46,670 nucleotides of DNA from Rubrivivax sp. (GCA_016790425.1 JAEUPF010000070.1:1-46670), one strand, 5' to 3'. Positions 16,389 through 26,474 are shown, numbered from the stretch's first letter. The notes: generated by a model not told the origin, from the sequence alone. Made by a program: numbers and translations.

Positions 16389-17666
16389 ATGACGCTCGAA
16401 GTCGATGGCATCGCCGAGACCGCGCTGCAACGCCTGCGCGAGCGCGGCTTCGACGCGGCGCTGGCCACGGTGACGCAGACGCTGCGCCGCGAGGTGAACA
16501 TCGCCCACAACGAGGCGAGCCTGCTGCGCAGCGGCGAGAAGCACAAGCTGGCGCTGGTGGGCATCAAGGACGGGCGCCGCGCGGCCAGCGAAGGCAGCGA
16601 CGCGAGCGACGCCGGCGTCGCCGCGCTCGTCGAGGAACTGTGGCGCTCCACGCTCGCCGCGCCGCAGGACCAGGCGAACGCGCTGTCGGCCGGCCAGCGC
16701 GGGCGCTTCGAGCAAGGGCCGCGCGCAGGCGACGCCGCCGAGATCACCGGCGCGGCGCGCGCGCTGCTGGAGTGGCGCTCGCGCGAGACGCCTTCGATGA
16801 TGATCGAGGAAGCGCTGGCGGCGCACATGCATCTGCGCCAGCGCACGCTGACCAGCGGCGGCAGCGACCTCGCCTGCGACCTCGGCTGGTACGAGTTCGG
16901 CGTCTTCGGCCTGGCGCGCGAGGGCGGCCAGGCCAGTTCGTTCAACTACGCCGGCGGCCAGGCCGACTCGCTGGCCGGCGTGCCGGCGCGCTTCGGTGCC
17001 GAGACGATGATGCGCGCGCTCACGCGCCAGGTGCGCACGCGGCCGCTGGCCGAGCGCTTCGTCGGCGACGTGCTGTTCACGCCCGCCGCCGTCAACGACC
17101 TCCTCGGCTGGCTGATGCAGCAGCTGGGCGACGGGCCGCTCATCGACGGCAGCTCGCTGTACCGCGAGCGCGTCGGCGACCTCATCGCCAGCCCGCTGCT
17201 GACACTGCAAAGTCGCTACGACGCGCCCGGCTGCGTGCCGCTGACGGCCGACGCCTTCGTCGCGCCGGCGGCGACGCTGCTCGACGCCGGCCGTCTGACG
17301 CAGCTCGCGCCCAGCCTGTACGGCAGCCGCAAGACCGGCCTGCCGCACCGGCCGCTGGCCGCTTCGGGCTGGGAACTCGCGGCGGGCACCACGCCGCTGG
17401 CGGAGATGACGGCCGCCGTCGAGCGCGGCGCGCTCGTCGACCGCCTGTCGATGGGCTCGCCGGCGCCCAATGGCGACTTCTCCGGCGTCATCAAGAACAG
17501 CTTCCTCATCGAAGGCGGCTGCGTCGGCGCGGCGCTGTCGGAGACGATGATCGCCGGCAACGTGGCGCAGATCCTGCGCGACGTGGCCGCCGTCAGCCGC
17601 GAGCGGCTGGACACCGGCGCCGAGTGCCTGCCCTGGCTGCGCGTGCCGGGGCTGCACTTCTCCTGA
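16389..17666 (+). CDS. TldE/PmbA-family subunit
   Basis: 425 residues. It lacks a HExxxH motif, as expected for the inactive TldE/PmbA partner. It carries the family's C-terminal blocks (FVAPAATLLDAGRLTQLAPSLYGSRKTG, GVIKNSFLIEGG, LSETMIAGN). ATG at 16389 was chosen because the conserved region starts shortly after it; the frame is open upstream but overlaps the TldD-like gene. The 25-bp spacing implies co-transcription and stoichiometric production with the protease subunit. Confidence 0.92.
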   Translation: MTLEVDGIAETALQRLRERGFDAALATVTQTLRREVNIAHNEASLLRSGEKHKLALVGIKDGRRAASEGSDASDAGVAALVEELWRSTLAAPQDQANALSAGQRGRFEQGPRAGDAAEITGAARALLEWRSRETPSMMIEEALAAHMHLRQRTLTSGGSDLACDLGWYEFGVFGLAREGGQASSFNYAGGQADSLAGVPARFGAETMMRALTRQVRTRPLAERFVGDVLFTPAAVNDLLGWLMQQLGDGPLIDGSSLYRERVGDLIASPLLTLQSRYDAPGCVPLTADAFVAPAATLLDAGRLTQLAPSLYGSRKTGLPHRPLAASGWELAAGTTPLAEMTAAVERGALVDRLSMGSPAPNGDFSGVIKNSFLIEGGCVGAALSETMIAGNVAQILRDVAAVSRERLDTGAECLPWLRVPGLHFS

Positions 17667-17741
17667 TCGGCCGCCGGCCGGTTCACCCCGCCGGCCCGGC
17701 TCGGCCGTATCAGCCATGTCCCGACCCTTTTGGAGCCCGAC

Positions 17742-18626
17742 ATGGCCGATCGCCGCCGCTTCCTCTTCCTGCTTCCTGCTGCCCTGGCGGTTGCCGCCGG
17801 CGGCTGCGCCTGGCCGAGCGCGAACGCGGCCGGGCAACTGGTGCAGATGCAGATCGTCGAGCGGGGCAGCGGCGAGACGCTGCCCGAGGTGCGCCACCGC
17901 GGCACCGCGTACGTCGCCGGCCGGCCCGGTGAGCGCTACGCGGTGCGCCTGAGCAACCGCAGCGGCGGCCGCGTGCTCGTCGTGCTGTCGGTGGACGGCG
18001 TCAACGCCGTCACCGGCGAAACCGCGGCCACCGGCCAGACCGGCTACGTGCTGGCGCCTTGGCAGACCGCCGACATCACCGGCTGGCGCAAGAGCGACGC
18101 CGAGGCGGCGGCGTTCTACTTCACGGCCCTGCCCGACTCATACGCGGCGCGCACCGAGCGGCCGCACAACGTGGGCGTGGTCGGCATCGCGGTCTTCCGC
18201 GAACGCGCACCGAGGCCGGCGCCGTTCGAGGCGGTGCCGTACTCGTCCAGGGGCCGCGGCGAAGGCGGCCGCAGCGGCGGCAGTGACAGCCGCGAGGGCC
18301 GTGGCGACAGCGGTGGCAGCGCCGGTGGTACGGGCGCAACGCGCGCCGCCGAGAACGCGGCCGCCGGCGCGCCGGCGCCTGCGCATGCACCCGCTGCGGC
18401 GGCACCCGCGCGCGACGAACGCCTGGGCACCGGCCACGGCGAGCGCGAGTACTCGCCGATCGGCCGCACATCGTTCGAGCGCGCCAGCGCGAACCCGGCC
18501 GAGGTGGTGCAGATCCGCTACGACAGCCACGCCAACCTGGCCGCGGCAGGCATCTGGCCGCCCCCGCGCCGGCCGCTGCCGGTGGTTCCCGAGCCGTTCC
18601 CCGGCTACGTGCCCGATCCGCGCTGA
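17742..18626 (+). CDS. Exported protein of unknown function
   Basis: 294 residues; not recognised. A signal peptide (RRRFLFLLPAALAVAAGG) leads to a cysteine in AGGC, a marginal lipobox. An N-terminal beta-rich domain (about 30-165) has the phrases GERYAVRLSNRSGGRVLVVLSVDG and APWQTADITGWRKS. A disordered Gly/Ser/Arg then Ala/Pro linker (about 170-225) follows. The C-terminal ~60 residues are conserved-looking, with a VVQIRYDSHANLAAAGIWP motif and a Pro-rich end. TGGAG 6 nt upstream supports the ATG at 17742. It lies 75 bp after the TldE-like gene on the same strand and converges on the lipase gene. Confidence 0.8.
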   Translation: MADRRRFLFLLPAALAVAAGGCAWPSANAAGQLVQMQIVERGSGETLPEVRHRGTAYVAGRPGERYAVRLSNRSGGRVLVVLSVDGVNAVTGETAATGQTGYVLAPWQTADITGWRKSDAEAAAFYFTALPDSYAARTERPHNVGVVGIAVFRERAPRPAPFEAVPYSSRGRGEGGRSGGSDSREGRGDSGGSAGGTGATRAAENAAAGAPAPAHAPAAAAPARDERLGTGHGEREYSPIGRTSFERASANPAEVVQIRYDSHANLAAAGIWPPPRRPLPVVPEPFPGYVPDPR

Positions 18627-18655
18627 GCGCGGCCGGGCCGCGGCGCGGCGCCTTC

Positions 18656-19663
18656 TCAGCGGTGGCCGCGTCCGCTCAGGAACTCGAGCGTCGCCTGCCA
18701 CGCGGCGGGGGAATTCAGGATGCCCAGGTGCCCCGTGCGCAGCAGCGGGTCGAAAGCGCCCTGGCCGGTGAGGACGAGGTCGCGCGCGCCCTTGAGCTTC
18801 GGGCTCTGGGAGAAGTCGGTCGGCTTGCCGTACGAATCGATCGCCGGCACCGGCGGGATCAAACCGTCCTGCACGGGCATGTAGACGAAGCTCGCGTCGC
18901 CGTTGCGGATGACGAGCGTCGAAAGCGGCAGCGCTTCGAACAAGCCACCCGGGCCGTTGAGCAGGCGCAGGAACGGCGTGTCGGGCGAGCCGAGTTCCTG
19001 GCACACCTCGCTGGAGGGCATGAACGCGCCCTGCCCCGGCAGCTGGAAGTAGTTCGCCGGGTCAGGGCTGCAACTGATGATGCCGTGGTTCGGGCCGTCG
19101 ATGGCGACGAAGCGGCGCACCACCGGGTAGGCGAGGTCCTGCCGCATCCACTCGCGCGCCAGCGTCACCCCCAGGCTGTGGCCGACGATGTCCACCTGCT
19201 TCGCGCCGGTGTACTTCAGCACCTCGCGCACGAAGCGGCGCAGGTCGGGCACGTTGGCCTGGTTGCTGTGCGAGATGCGCGAGCGGAAGGTCTGGTCGCC
19301 GTTGACGTCGCAGCGGTCGCCCTGGTAGCCCAGAGCCCACAGCTCGCTCGGCGAATAGCCGTTGTCGGCCAGGTACTGCGCCAGGCGCTGGATGTGGCCA
19401 TAGACCGGGTTGCACGCGGTGGGGAACGGTGTGTCGTTGTTGCCGTGCAGGAAGATCACCGGCACGCGGCTCACCGGGCCGGCGCCGCCGAAGCCGATGA
19501 CGGGCCTGGCGAGCGACGCGTCCTCGATCGCGGGGAAGCCGGCGGGGAAGGTGGTGCCCACCGTGCCGGCGGCGTGCGCGAGCGCCGCGCAGGCCAGGCC
19601 GATGGCCGTCAACGGTGCGGCCAGCAGGCGCGCGAGCGAGCGTGCCTTCGTCGTCTGGGTCAA
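18656..19663 (-). CDS. Secreted lipase-like alpha/beta hydrolase
   Basis: 335 residues with a signal peptide (cleavage near LAHAAG). The hydrolase core shows the oxyanion-hole region VIFLHGNND, the nucleophile elbow GHSLG with Ser163, and a late TGHLGIL histidine. The stretch SELWALGYQGDRCDV...DLRRFVREVL resembles class-2 lipases and extracellular PHA depolymerases of the PhaZ7 type. The chosen start is a TTG at 19663, 6 nt after a perfect AAGGAG (19670-19675); the next upstream start would add 12 charged residues before the signal. It begins 25 bp after the preceding hydrolase gene and is probably the last gene of the liv operon. Confidence 0.85.
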   Translation of the reverse strand: MTQTTKARSLARLLAAPLTAIGLACAALAHAAGTVGTTFPAGFPAIEDASLARPVIGFGGAGPVSRVPVIFLHGNNDTPFPTACNPVYGHIQRLAQYLADNGYSPSELWALGYQGDRCDVNGDQTFRSRISHSNQANVPDLRRFVREVLKYTGAKQVDIVGHSLGVTLAREWMRQDLAYPVVRRFVAIDGPNHGIISCSPDPANYFQLPGQGAFMPSSEVCQELGSPDTPFLRLLNGPGGLFEALPLSTLVIRNGDASFVYMPVQDGLIPPVPAIDSYGKPTDFSQSPKLKGARDLVLTGQGAFDPLLRTGHLGILNSPAAWQATLEFLSGRGHR

Positions 19664-19688
19664 GGTCGTCTCCTTCTTTCTCTGCAGT

Positions 19689-20543
19689 TCAGGCGGCAAG
19701 GAAGCGCTCGACGAGCGCGAAGTGTTCGGGCGTGTTCAGCGCCGGCGCGTGGCCGCAGCCGGGGATCGTGACGACGACGGCGCGCGGGCCGCGCGAGCGC
19801 ATCGCCTCGGCCACCTCGGGCAGCAGCAGGTCGCTCGTCTCGCCGCGCAGGCACAGCACCGGCAGCGCCAGCGAGTCCCACGCGTCCCACTGGCGGTAGT
19901 CGTCGGGGTGGTGGATGAACTGCTGCACCATCGCCGGGTCGTAGTGCGGCGTCACGCGGCCATCGGGCAGGCGGCGCGTGCTGCTCTCGGTGAGCAGCCG
20001 CCACTGCGCGTCGGACAGCCACCCGTAGGGCTTGTAGACGGTGCGGAAGTACGCCTCGAGCTCGCTCACCGTGGCGAACGACGGCGGGCTGCCGGCGTAG
20101 CTGCGGATGCGCTGCACCGCCGCTGCGGCCAGCTCGGGGCCGATGTCGTTGAGCACCAGGCGCTTGATGCGGCCGCGCAGCGCGCCGGCGGCCGCCTTCA
20201 GGCCGATGGCGCCTCCCATCGACGTGCCGAGCCAGTGGCACTCGCGCACGCCCAGGTGGTCGAGCAAGGCCACGGCCGTCTTCTCGTAGAAGGCGAGGCA
20301 GTATTCGTTCGCCGGGTCGGGGCTCCACTGGCTGAGGCCGCGGCCCAGCGTGTCGGGGCAGATGACGCGGTAGCGCTGCGCCAGGTGCGCGGCAATGGCG
20401 TCCATGTCGCGCCCGGTGCGCGCCAGGCCGTGCCACGCGATCACCGTTTCGCCGTCGGCTGCGCCGTTGCCGGCGCTCCAGTCCATGAAGTGGATCTCGC
20501 GCCCGGCGCAGGCGACGTAGTTCGAGGTCGGCACCGCGTTCAT
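19689..20543 (-). CDS. Cytoplasmic alpha/beta hydrolase in the liv operon
   Basis: 284 residues, no signal peptide. Features are the HGL oxyanion segment (AWHGLARTG), the nucleophile elbow GTSMGG (Ser108) and the late catalytic histidine in GCGHAPALN. This is a MhpC/dienelactone-hydrolase-like ester or C-C hydrolase; the substrate is unknown. Its ATG overlaps the TGA of livM in ATGA, so it is translationally coupled to the transporter. This suggests the hydrolase acts on the imported compound (inference). Confidence 0.88.
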   Translation of the reverse strand: MNAVPTSNYVACAGREIHFMDWSAGNGAADGETVIAWHGLARTGRDMDAIAAHLAQRYRVICPDTLGRGLSQWSPDPANEYCLAFYEKTAVALLDHLGVRECHWLGTSMGGAIGLKAAAGALRGRIKRLVLNDIGPELAAAAVQRIRSYAGSPPSFATVSELEAYFRTVYKPYGWLSDAQWRLLTESSTRRLPDGRVTPHYDPAMVQQFIHHPDDYRQWDAWDSLALPVLCLRGETSDLLLPEVAEAMRSRGPRAVVVTIPGCGHAPALNTPEHFALVERFLAA

Positions 20544-21613
20544 CGACCGCCCTTGCGCACGAGCGCCATCAGGCGAAGGCGCCCGACGATGCCGGTGGGG
20601 AAGTAGTACACCGAGAGCACGAAGAGCAGGCCCAGCCACAGCAGCCAGCGGTCGGGATTGACGAGCACCGAGAGCACCGGCACGCCCTCGAGCACGCCGG
20701 CGCCGAGCTTGAGCAGGTCCTGCAGATAGTTCTGCGCCAGCACGAACAGCGCCGCGCCGACGACCGCGCCGTACATCGTGCCCATGCCGCCGATCACGAC
20801 GATGAGCAGGATGTCGAGCATGATCTCGAAGCTCAGCGTCGTGTCCGGCCCCACGTAGCGCAGCCACAGCGCCAGCAGCGCGCCGGCCAGGGTGGCGAAC
20901 AGCGCCGAAAGGACGTTGGACAGCGTGCGGTACACGACCGTGCGGTAGCCGATCGCCTCGGCGCGGAAGTCGTTCTCGCGGATCGCCTGCAGCACGCGCC
21001 CGAACGGCGAGTTGACGATGCGCAGCAGCACGAGGAACAGCGCCGCCACCGCGAAGAACAGCAGGTAGTAGGTGAGGATCTTGCCGTCGAGGACGAAGCG
21101 CTCGCCCAGCGCCCACTCGAACGAAGGCGCGAACGGCGCCGGGTTCTTGAAGGTGATGCCGTCCTCGCCGCCGGTGAAGTCCGACAGCTGCGACGCCAGC
21201 GTCTGGAACGCCGCGGCGACGGCGAGCGTGATCATCGCGTAGAAGATCGCCTTCACGCGCAGCGAGAACAAGCCGATCACCAGCGACAGCACGAGCGACA
21301 CCGCCAGCGCCGCGGCGAGCCCGGCGAAGAGGGCCGCGTAGCCTTCGCCCATGCGGGTGCTGGCGATGCCGATGCCGTAGGCGCCGATGCCGAAGAACAT
21401 CGTGTGCGCGAAGCTGACGATGCCGGTGTAGCCCAGCAGCAGGTCGAAGCTGGCCACGAGCAGGATGAAGACGAGCATCTTCGCCGCCACCGACAGCGCC
21501 TTCGCGCCGGGGAACAGGAACGGCGCGAAGGCCAGTGCCAGCACGATGGCCACCAGCATCAGCGCCAGCGCGCGGTGGCCGGGGCGGTCGTGCGAGAGCA
21601 GGCGGTCGAGCAT
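20540..21613 (-). CDS. livM: Branched-chain amino acid-type ABC transporter permease LivM
   Basis: 357 residues with about ten hydrophobic segments and the LivM hallmarks: LLGYTGIVSFAHTMFFGIGAY near residue 60, then GRVLQAIRENDFRAEAIGY, the cytoplasmic loop that contacts the ATPases. With LivH it forms the membrane channel of a HAAT-family importer. ATG at 21613 lies 17 bp after the end of livH. The 3' end overlaps the following hydrolase start by 4 bp. Confidence 0.94.
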   Translation of the reverse strand: MLDRLLSHDRPGHRALALMLVAIVLALAFAPFLFPGAKALSVAAKMLVFILLVASFDLLLGYTGIVSFAHTMFFGIGAYGIGIASTRMGEGYAALFAGLAAALAVSLVLSLVIGLFSLRVKAIFYAMITLAVAAAFQTLASQLSDFTGGEDGITFKNPAPFAPSFEWALGERFVLDGKILTYYLLFFAVAALFLVLLRIVNSPFGRVLQAIRENDFRAEAIGYRTVVYRTLSNVLSALFATLAGALLALWLRYVGPDTTLSFEIMLDILLIVVIGGMGTMYGAVVGAALFVLAQNYLQDLLKLGAGVLEGVPVLSVLVNPDRWLLWLGLLFVLSVYYFPTGIVGRLRLMALVRKGGR

Positions 21614-21630
21614 GATTGCCCCGTTCCTGC

Positions 21631-22658
21631 TCAGCGGTTGGCCACCGGGTACAACCCCTGCGGCCGCCACAGCAGCACCGCCACCATCAGGCCGATGGTG
21701 GAGAACAGCGCCACCTTCGGCTCGAGGTAGCCGATGTAGTTGGACATCAGCCCCACCAGCAGCGCGCCGACAAAGCAGCCGAGCGTCGAGCCGAGGCCGC
21801 CGATGATGATGACGATGAAGATCAGCACGTTGACCTGGGCGCCGATCTGCGGGATGACGCTCTGCTGGTAGAACGCCCACAGCACGCCGCCCAGCCCGGC
21901 CAGCGCCGAGCCGGCGACGAAGACGCCGACGAAGAGCCGGCGGATGCGGTAGCCGAGCGCCTCGACCATCTCGCGGTCCTGCACGCCGGCGCGGATGAGC
22001 AAGCCGATCTTCGTGCGGTTGAGCGTGAAGACGAGTGCGGCGAAGACGACGAGGCCGATGGCGGCGGCCAGCACGCGGTACTTCTCGATCGCCGCTTCGC
22101 CGCCGGCGCCGAAGATCCAGGAGCCGCGCAGCACGGCGGGCAAGGGCAGCGCGATCTGCAGCGGGCCCCAGATCGCCTTGATCAGCTCCTCGCCGACGAT
22201 CATGCCGCCCATCGTGATGAGGATCTGCTTCAGGTGCAGGCCGTACACGGGCCGCACGATCACCCGCTCGAAGGCCCAGCCGATGGCGCCGGCCACGGCC
22301 ATCGCCACGGTCATCGAGGCGAAGACGCCGAGCACCGGCGCCCCGCCGTCATCGGCAGCGAAGGCCGCCATCACGCTCGTGGCCATGTAGGCGCCGAGCG
22401 CGATGAACAGGCCGTGCCCGAAGTTCAGCACGTCCATCAGCCCGAACACCAGCGTCAACCCGGAGGCGATGACGAACACGATGAGGCCCATCGCGAGGCC
22501 GGCCACCGTCAGCGTGAGCCAGGTGGCGCCGTTTCCCATCGCCGGCAGCGCGGCGGCCATGACGGCCACGAGCAGCACGATCGGCTTCCAGTCGAATCGA
22601 GCCTCGGGGATGGCCGCAGCGGCGGGCGCCGCCGCAGCGGCCGCGGTGGCGGTGCCGT

Positions 22659-22662
<4 letters not shown>
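21631..22662 (-). CDS. livH: Branched-chain amino acid-type ABC transporter permease LivH
   Basis: 343 residues, multi-spanning, with the LivH signature GLTLVFGLMDVLNFGHGLFIALGAY and the loop IRAGVQDREMVEALGYRIRR. An Ala-rich N-terminal tail of about 20 residues precedes the first membrane helix. ATG at 22662 overlaps the livF stop in ATGA. Confidence 0.94.
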
Positions 22663-23422
<760 letters not shown>

Positions 23423-23426
<4 letters not shown>

Positions 23427-24196
23427 GCCGGCTCCTCCGCCGCCATGCCGAGATAGGCTTGCTGCACCACCGGCGAGGCGATCACCGCCGCCGGCTCGCC
23501 GTCGGCGACGAGCTGGCCGTTGTGCAGCACGATGATGCGGTCGGACAGTTCGCGCACCACGTCCATCTTGTGCTCGACGAGCAGCACCGCGACGTCGCGG
23601 CGCTGCTTCAGCTCGCGGATGAGGTCGAGGATCACCGGCACGTCGTCGACGCTCATGCCGGCGGTGGGCTCGTCGAACATGAAGACCTTCGGGTCGAGGG
23701 CGATCAGCATCGCCACTTCGAGCTTGCGCTGGTCGCCGTGCGGCAGGCTGGCGGCGGCGGCGCCGGAAACGGCGGCCAGGCGCACGCGTTCGAGCAGCGC
23801 CTGGGCTTCGTCGATCCACGCCTTGCGGTCGAGCCAGACGCGGAAGAAGTCCAGCCCCGCCAGGCCGCCGGCGCGCCCGGTCTCGCGCGCCTGGATCGCC
23901 AGGCGAACGTTCTCGCGCACGGTGAGGTGCGGGAAGAGCTGCGTCAGCTGGAACGCCCGGCCCAGGCCGCGGCGCGTGCGCAGCGGTGCCGGCAGCCTCG
24001 TGATGTCCTCGCCTTGCAGCAGCACGCGGCCCTCGCTCGCCGGCAGCTGCCCCGAGATGAGGTTGAAGTAGGTCGTCTTGCCCGCGCCGTTGGGGCCGAC
24101 GATGGCCGTCAGCGTGCCGGGCTCGAACGAGCACGATACGTGATCGACGGCCACGTGGCCACCGAAACGGATGGTGAGGTCGCGGGTCTCGAGCAT
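23423..24196 (-). CDS. livG: ABC transporter ATP-binding protein LivG
   Basis: 257 residues. Walker A GPNGAGKTT (34-42), Walker B KVFMFDEPTAGM, and the LivG-type C-terminal helix VIASPVVQQAYLG. The ABC signature is LPHGDQRKLEVAM rather than LSGGQ, a variation common in LivG-like subunits. It is the second gene of the operon, 59 bp after livK. Confidence 0.94.
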
Positions 24197-24255
24197 GGCG
24201 CCGCCGGCGACGCGCGCGGGTCAGCACGCGCCGCCGTCCATTCGCTTGGCGTCGA

Positions 24256-25473
24256 TCAGCGCTTGTTGCGGATCGGGATCTGCAGCTCGGAAGCCGGGAT
24301 CACCCGCACCAGCTCGGGCACGCCCCAGGCGAAGGCCGGGTCGTTCTTGATGCGGAAATGGAACATGTCCTGCATCGCCTGGTGATCTTCCTTGCGGAAG
24401 GTCATCTTGCCCTTCGGGGTCTCGAAGCTCATCCCTTCCATCGTCGCGATGAGCTTGTCGGTCCCGGTGTCGCCCTTGGTCCTCTTGAGCGCCTCGACGA
24501 CCGCGATCGCCGCGCTCATGCCGCCGCAGGTGAAGAAGTCGGGCGGCGCCTTGAACTTGCTGTAGTGGTTGGCGACGAACCACTCGTTGACCGGGTTCTT
24601 CGGGATGCCGAAGTAGTAGTACAGCGCCCCCTCCATGCCCTCGAAGTTCTTGTACGCGACCATCGCCGGCAGGATGTTGCCGCCCGTGGCGAGCTTGATG
24701 CCGAAGCGCTTCTCGAGCTCCATGTCGGCGATCTTCGGGAACGGCGTCGGGCTGCCGGCCCAGCCCACGCTGAGGTACTTCTTGCCCGGCTGGTCCTTCA
24801 GCTTGTCGATGATGCGCTGCAGGCCGGCGGTGAAGTCGGTGGTGCCGGTGGGCAGGTATTCCTCGTGGACGAACTTCGCCTTCTTGGTGAACTCCTTGGC
24901 CGCCTTCACGCCGTCGCGGCCGAAGGCGGTGTCGTTGGCGAGCGTGGCGATCACCGCGCCCGGCTGGTCCAGCGCCGCGGCGTTGGCCGCCGCGTCCTGG
25001 CTGCTGTTGCGGCCGGTGCGGAAGATGTACTTGTTCCACTTGTCGCCGGTGATGCTGTCAGCGACCGCCGGCTCGACGAGCAGGATCTTCTTGTACTCCT
25101 CGGCCACCGGCAGCATGGCCAGCGCCACGGGGCTGGCGGTGGGGCCCACCGCGATGTCGACCTTGTCGTCGCCGTAGGCCGCCGCGAGCGCCGCCTTGCC
25201 CACGTCGGGCTTGCCCTGGTCGTCCTTCTCGATGACCACGAGCTTGCGGCCGGCCACCGCCATCGTGCCGCCGGTGGCGTACTCCAGACCCATCATGAAG
25301 CCGACGATCATCTGTTTCGCATAGGCCTCCAGCGGGCCGGTCTTGCTCTGGATGACGGCGATCTTGATGTTGCCCCTGCCCTGGGCGAAGGCGGCCAGCG
25401 GCAGCGTGCTGGCGCCGAGCGCGGCAGCGGTGGCCAGGGCCTGGCGGCGGGTCGGTTGCGACGTACGGGGCAT
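24256..25473 (-). CDS. livK: Periplasmic substrate-binding protein of the liv-type transporter
   Basis: 405 residues with an N-terminal TRRQALATA motif (possible Tat-type signal) and cleavage near AFAQ. The mature protein is a Peripla_BP_6 fold: IKIAVIQSKTGPLEAYAKQ, the DIAVGPTASPVALAMLPVAEEYKK region, and GAVIATLANDTAFGRDGVKAAKEF. GGAGG a few nt upstream supports the ATG at 25473. The ligand cannot be read from sequence. Two ester-type hydrolases in the operon and sigma-54 control make an aromatic or organic acid at least as likely as an amino acid. The gene order K-G-F-H-M differs from the E. coli layout. Confidence 0.92.
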   Translation of the reverse strand: MPRTSQPTRRQALATAAALGASTLPLAAFAQGRGNIKIAVIQSKTGPLEAYAKQMIVGFMMGLEYATGGTMAVAGRKLVVIEKDDQGKPDVGKAALAAAYGDDKVDIAVGPTASPVALAMLPVAEEYKKILLVEPAVADSITGDKWNKYIFRTGRNSSQDAAANAAALDQPGAVIATLANDTAFGRDGVKAAKEFTKKAKFVHEEYLPTGTTDFTAGLQRIIDKLKDQPGKKYLSVGWAGSPTPFPKIADMELEKRFGIKLATGGNILPAMVAYKNFEGMEGALYYYFGIPKNPVNEWFVANHYSKFKAPPDFFTCGGMSAAIAVVEALKRTKGDTGTDKLIATMEGMSFETPKGKMTFRKEDHQAMQDMFHFRIKNDPAFAWGVPELVRVIPASELQIPIRNKR

Positions 25474-25530
25474 CGGAGTCCTCCGGGTGTATGGGATTCG
25501 GACAGGATCGAACGGATGGTTCGTCATGGC

Positions 25531-25545
25531 GCAACGGCCGTGCCA
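25531..25545 (-). promoter_or_regulatory. Sigma-54 (-24/-12) promoter of the liv/hydrolase operon
   Basis: The minus strand reads TGGCACGGCCGTTGC. The -24 GG and the -12 GC are separated by exactly 10 nt, and all of TGGCACG-N4-TTGC is matched. Initiation would fall near 25519, about 46 nt before the livK ATG. The neighbouring upstream gene cluster encodes a sigma-54 activator, which strengthens the call. Confidence 0.75.
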
Positions 25546-25604
25546 GTTTGCTCAGAGTTGGTGCAAACCCTGACCGTAGGCCAGTCCGGAGCTTCCTTCC
25601 GCGG

Positions 25605-25634
25605 CTCGATCAGCGCGCAACGACGTGGATCGAG
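25605..25634 (-). promoter_or_regulatory. Candidate upstream activator site for the sigma-54 promoter
   Basis: Perfect 7-bp inverted arms CTCGATC (25605-25611) and GATCGAG (25628-25634) are separated by 16 bp. They lie about 86-115 bp upstream of the predicted start, the usual range for an enhancer-binding protein. A second, shorter inverted repeat, GTTTGC-N11-GCAAAC, is at 25546-25568, immediately next to the -24 element. Confidence 0.4.
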
Positions 25635-25704
25635 GACCGGCCTGCACGCCTTGGAATGACGCAGTGACCGACTGGCAGGCGAAATGACTGAAAACCGGAC
25701 GCCC

Positions 25705-26442
25705 TCAGGCCGCCGCGTCGAGCAGATGGCGCACGAGCTGCGCCGGCTCGCTGACCATCGGAAAGTGCCCGGTCGCGATCTCGCGCACCGTCCAGCCGGG
25801 CTGCTCGCGCACGCGCTTGCGCATCGGCGCGATGGTGGGATAGGCGGGCGAGGTGCAGTCGACGAACCAGCGCGGCACTGAAGCCAGCGCCGCGGCATCG
25901 AACCGCACCGGCTCGCGGTACATGCCGAACGGGTGGTTCACGTGCCGCCGCGCCAGCCATTGCGCATCGGCCTCGGCCAGCGCGAAGCCCGCTGCGTCGG
26001 GTGGCGGCAGCGCGTTGTCGTGTGCCGCCGCAGCAGCCAGGCGCGACGCAACGACCTCCGGCGCGTGGTGGCTCGCCCACGACTCGCCGGGCAGCGGCAC
26101 CATCGCATCGACGTAGACGAGCGCGCGCAGCCGCACGCCGCGTTCGGCCAGCGCCGCCGCCGCCGCCGTGATCACCATGCCGCCGTAGCTGTGGCCCACG
26201 AGCACGAAGCGGTCCAGCTCCTCGGCTTGCACGAGCCCCAGCACGTCGGCGACATGCGTGGCCAGGCCGATGCCGGCGTGGCGCAGGTGCGCGCGCTCGC
26301 CGTCGCCGGTGAGCGTGACGGCGTGCACCTCATGCCCCGCGGCGCGCAAGGGCCCGAGCACGCGCCGCCAGACCCAGGCACCGCCCCAGGCGCCGTGCAC
26401 CAGGACGAAGGCAGGCCTCGAAGGTCGGGTGGCAGTGTTCAT
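25705..26442 (-). CDS. Alpha/beta hydrolase (EstC/salicylate-esterase-like)
   Basis: 245 residues, no signal peptide. The start LVHGAWGGAWVW is the oxyanion motif of plant SABP2/MES-like and bacterial EstC esterases. The nucleophile elbow is GHSYGG (Ser85) and the late histidine is in ATGHFPMVSEP (about 227). It follows the sigma-54 regulator gene by 32 bp on the same strand, so the two are probably co-transcribed. It may process the same class of ester as the liv operon downstream. The substrate is unknown. Confidence 0.88.
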   Translation of the reverse strand: MNTATRPSRPAFVLVHGAWGGAWVWRRVLGPLRAAGHEVHAVTLTGDGERAHLRHAGIGLATHVADVLGLVQAEELDRFVLVGHSYGGMVITAAAAALAERGVRLRALVYVDAMVPLPGESWASHHAPEVVASRLAAAAAHDNALPPPDAAGFALAEADAQWLARRHVNHPFGMYREPVRFDAAALASVPRWFVDCTSPAYPTIAPMRKRVREQPGWTVREIATGHFPMVSEPAQLVRHLLDAAA

Positions 26443-26474
26443 GGCAGTTGCCTCGGGTGGCTGGGGCAGCGGCT

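Noticed and set aside
18628-18645. GC hairpin CGCGGCC-G-GGCCGCG between convergent genes
   Set aside because: The loop is too short and there is no T-run on either side; chance GC pairing is likely.
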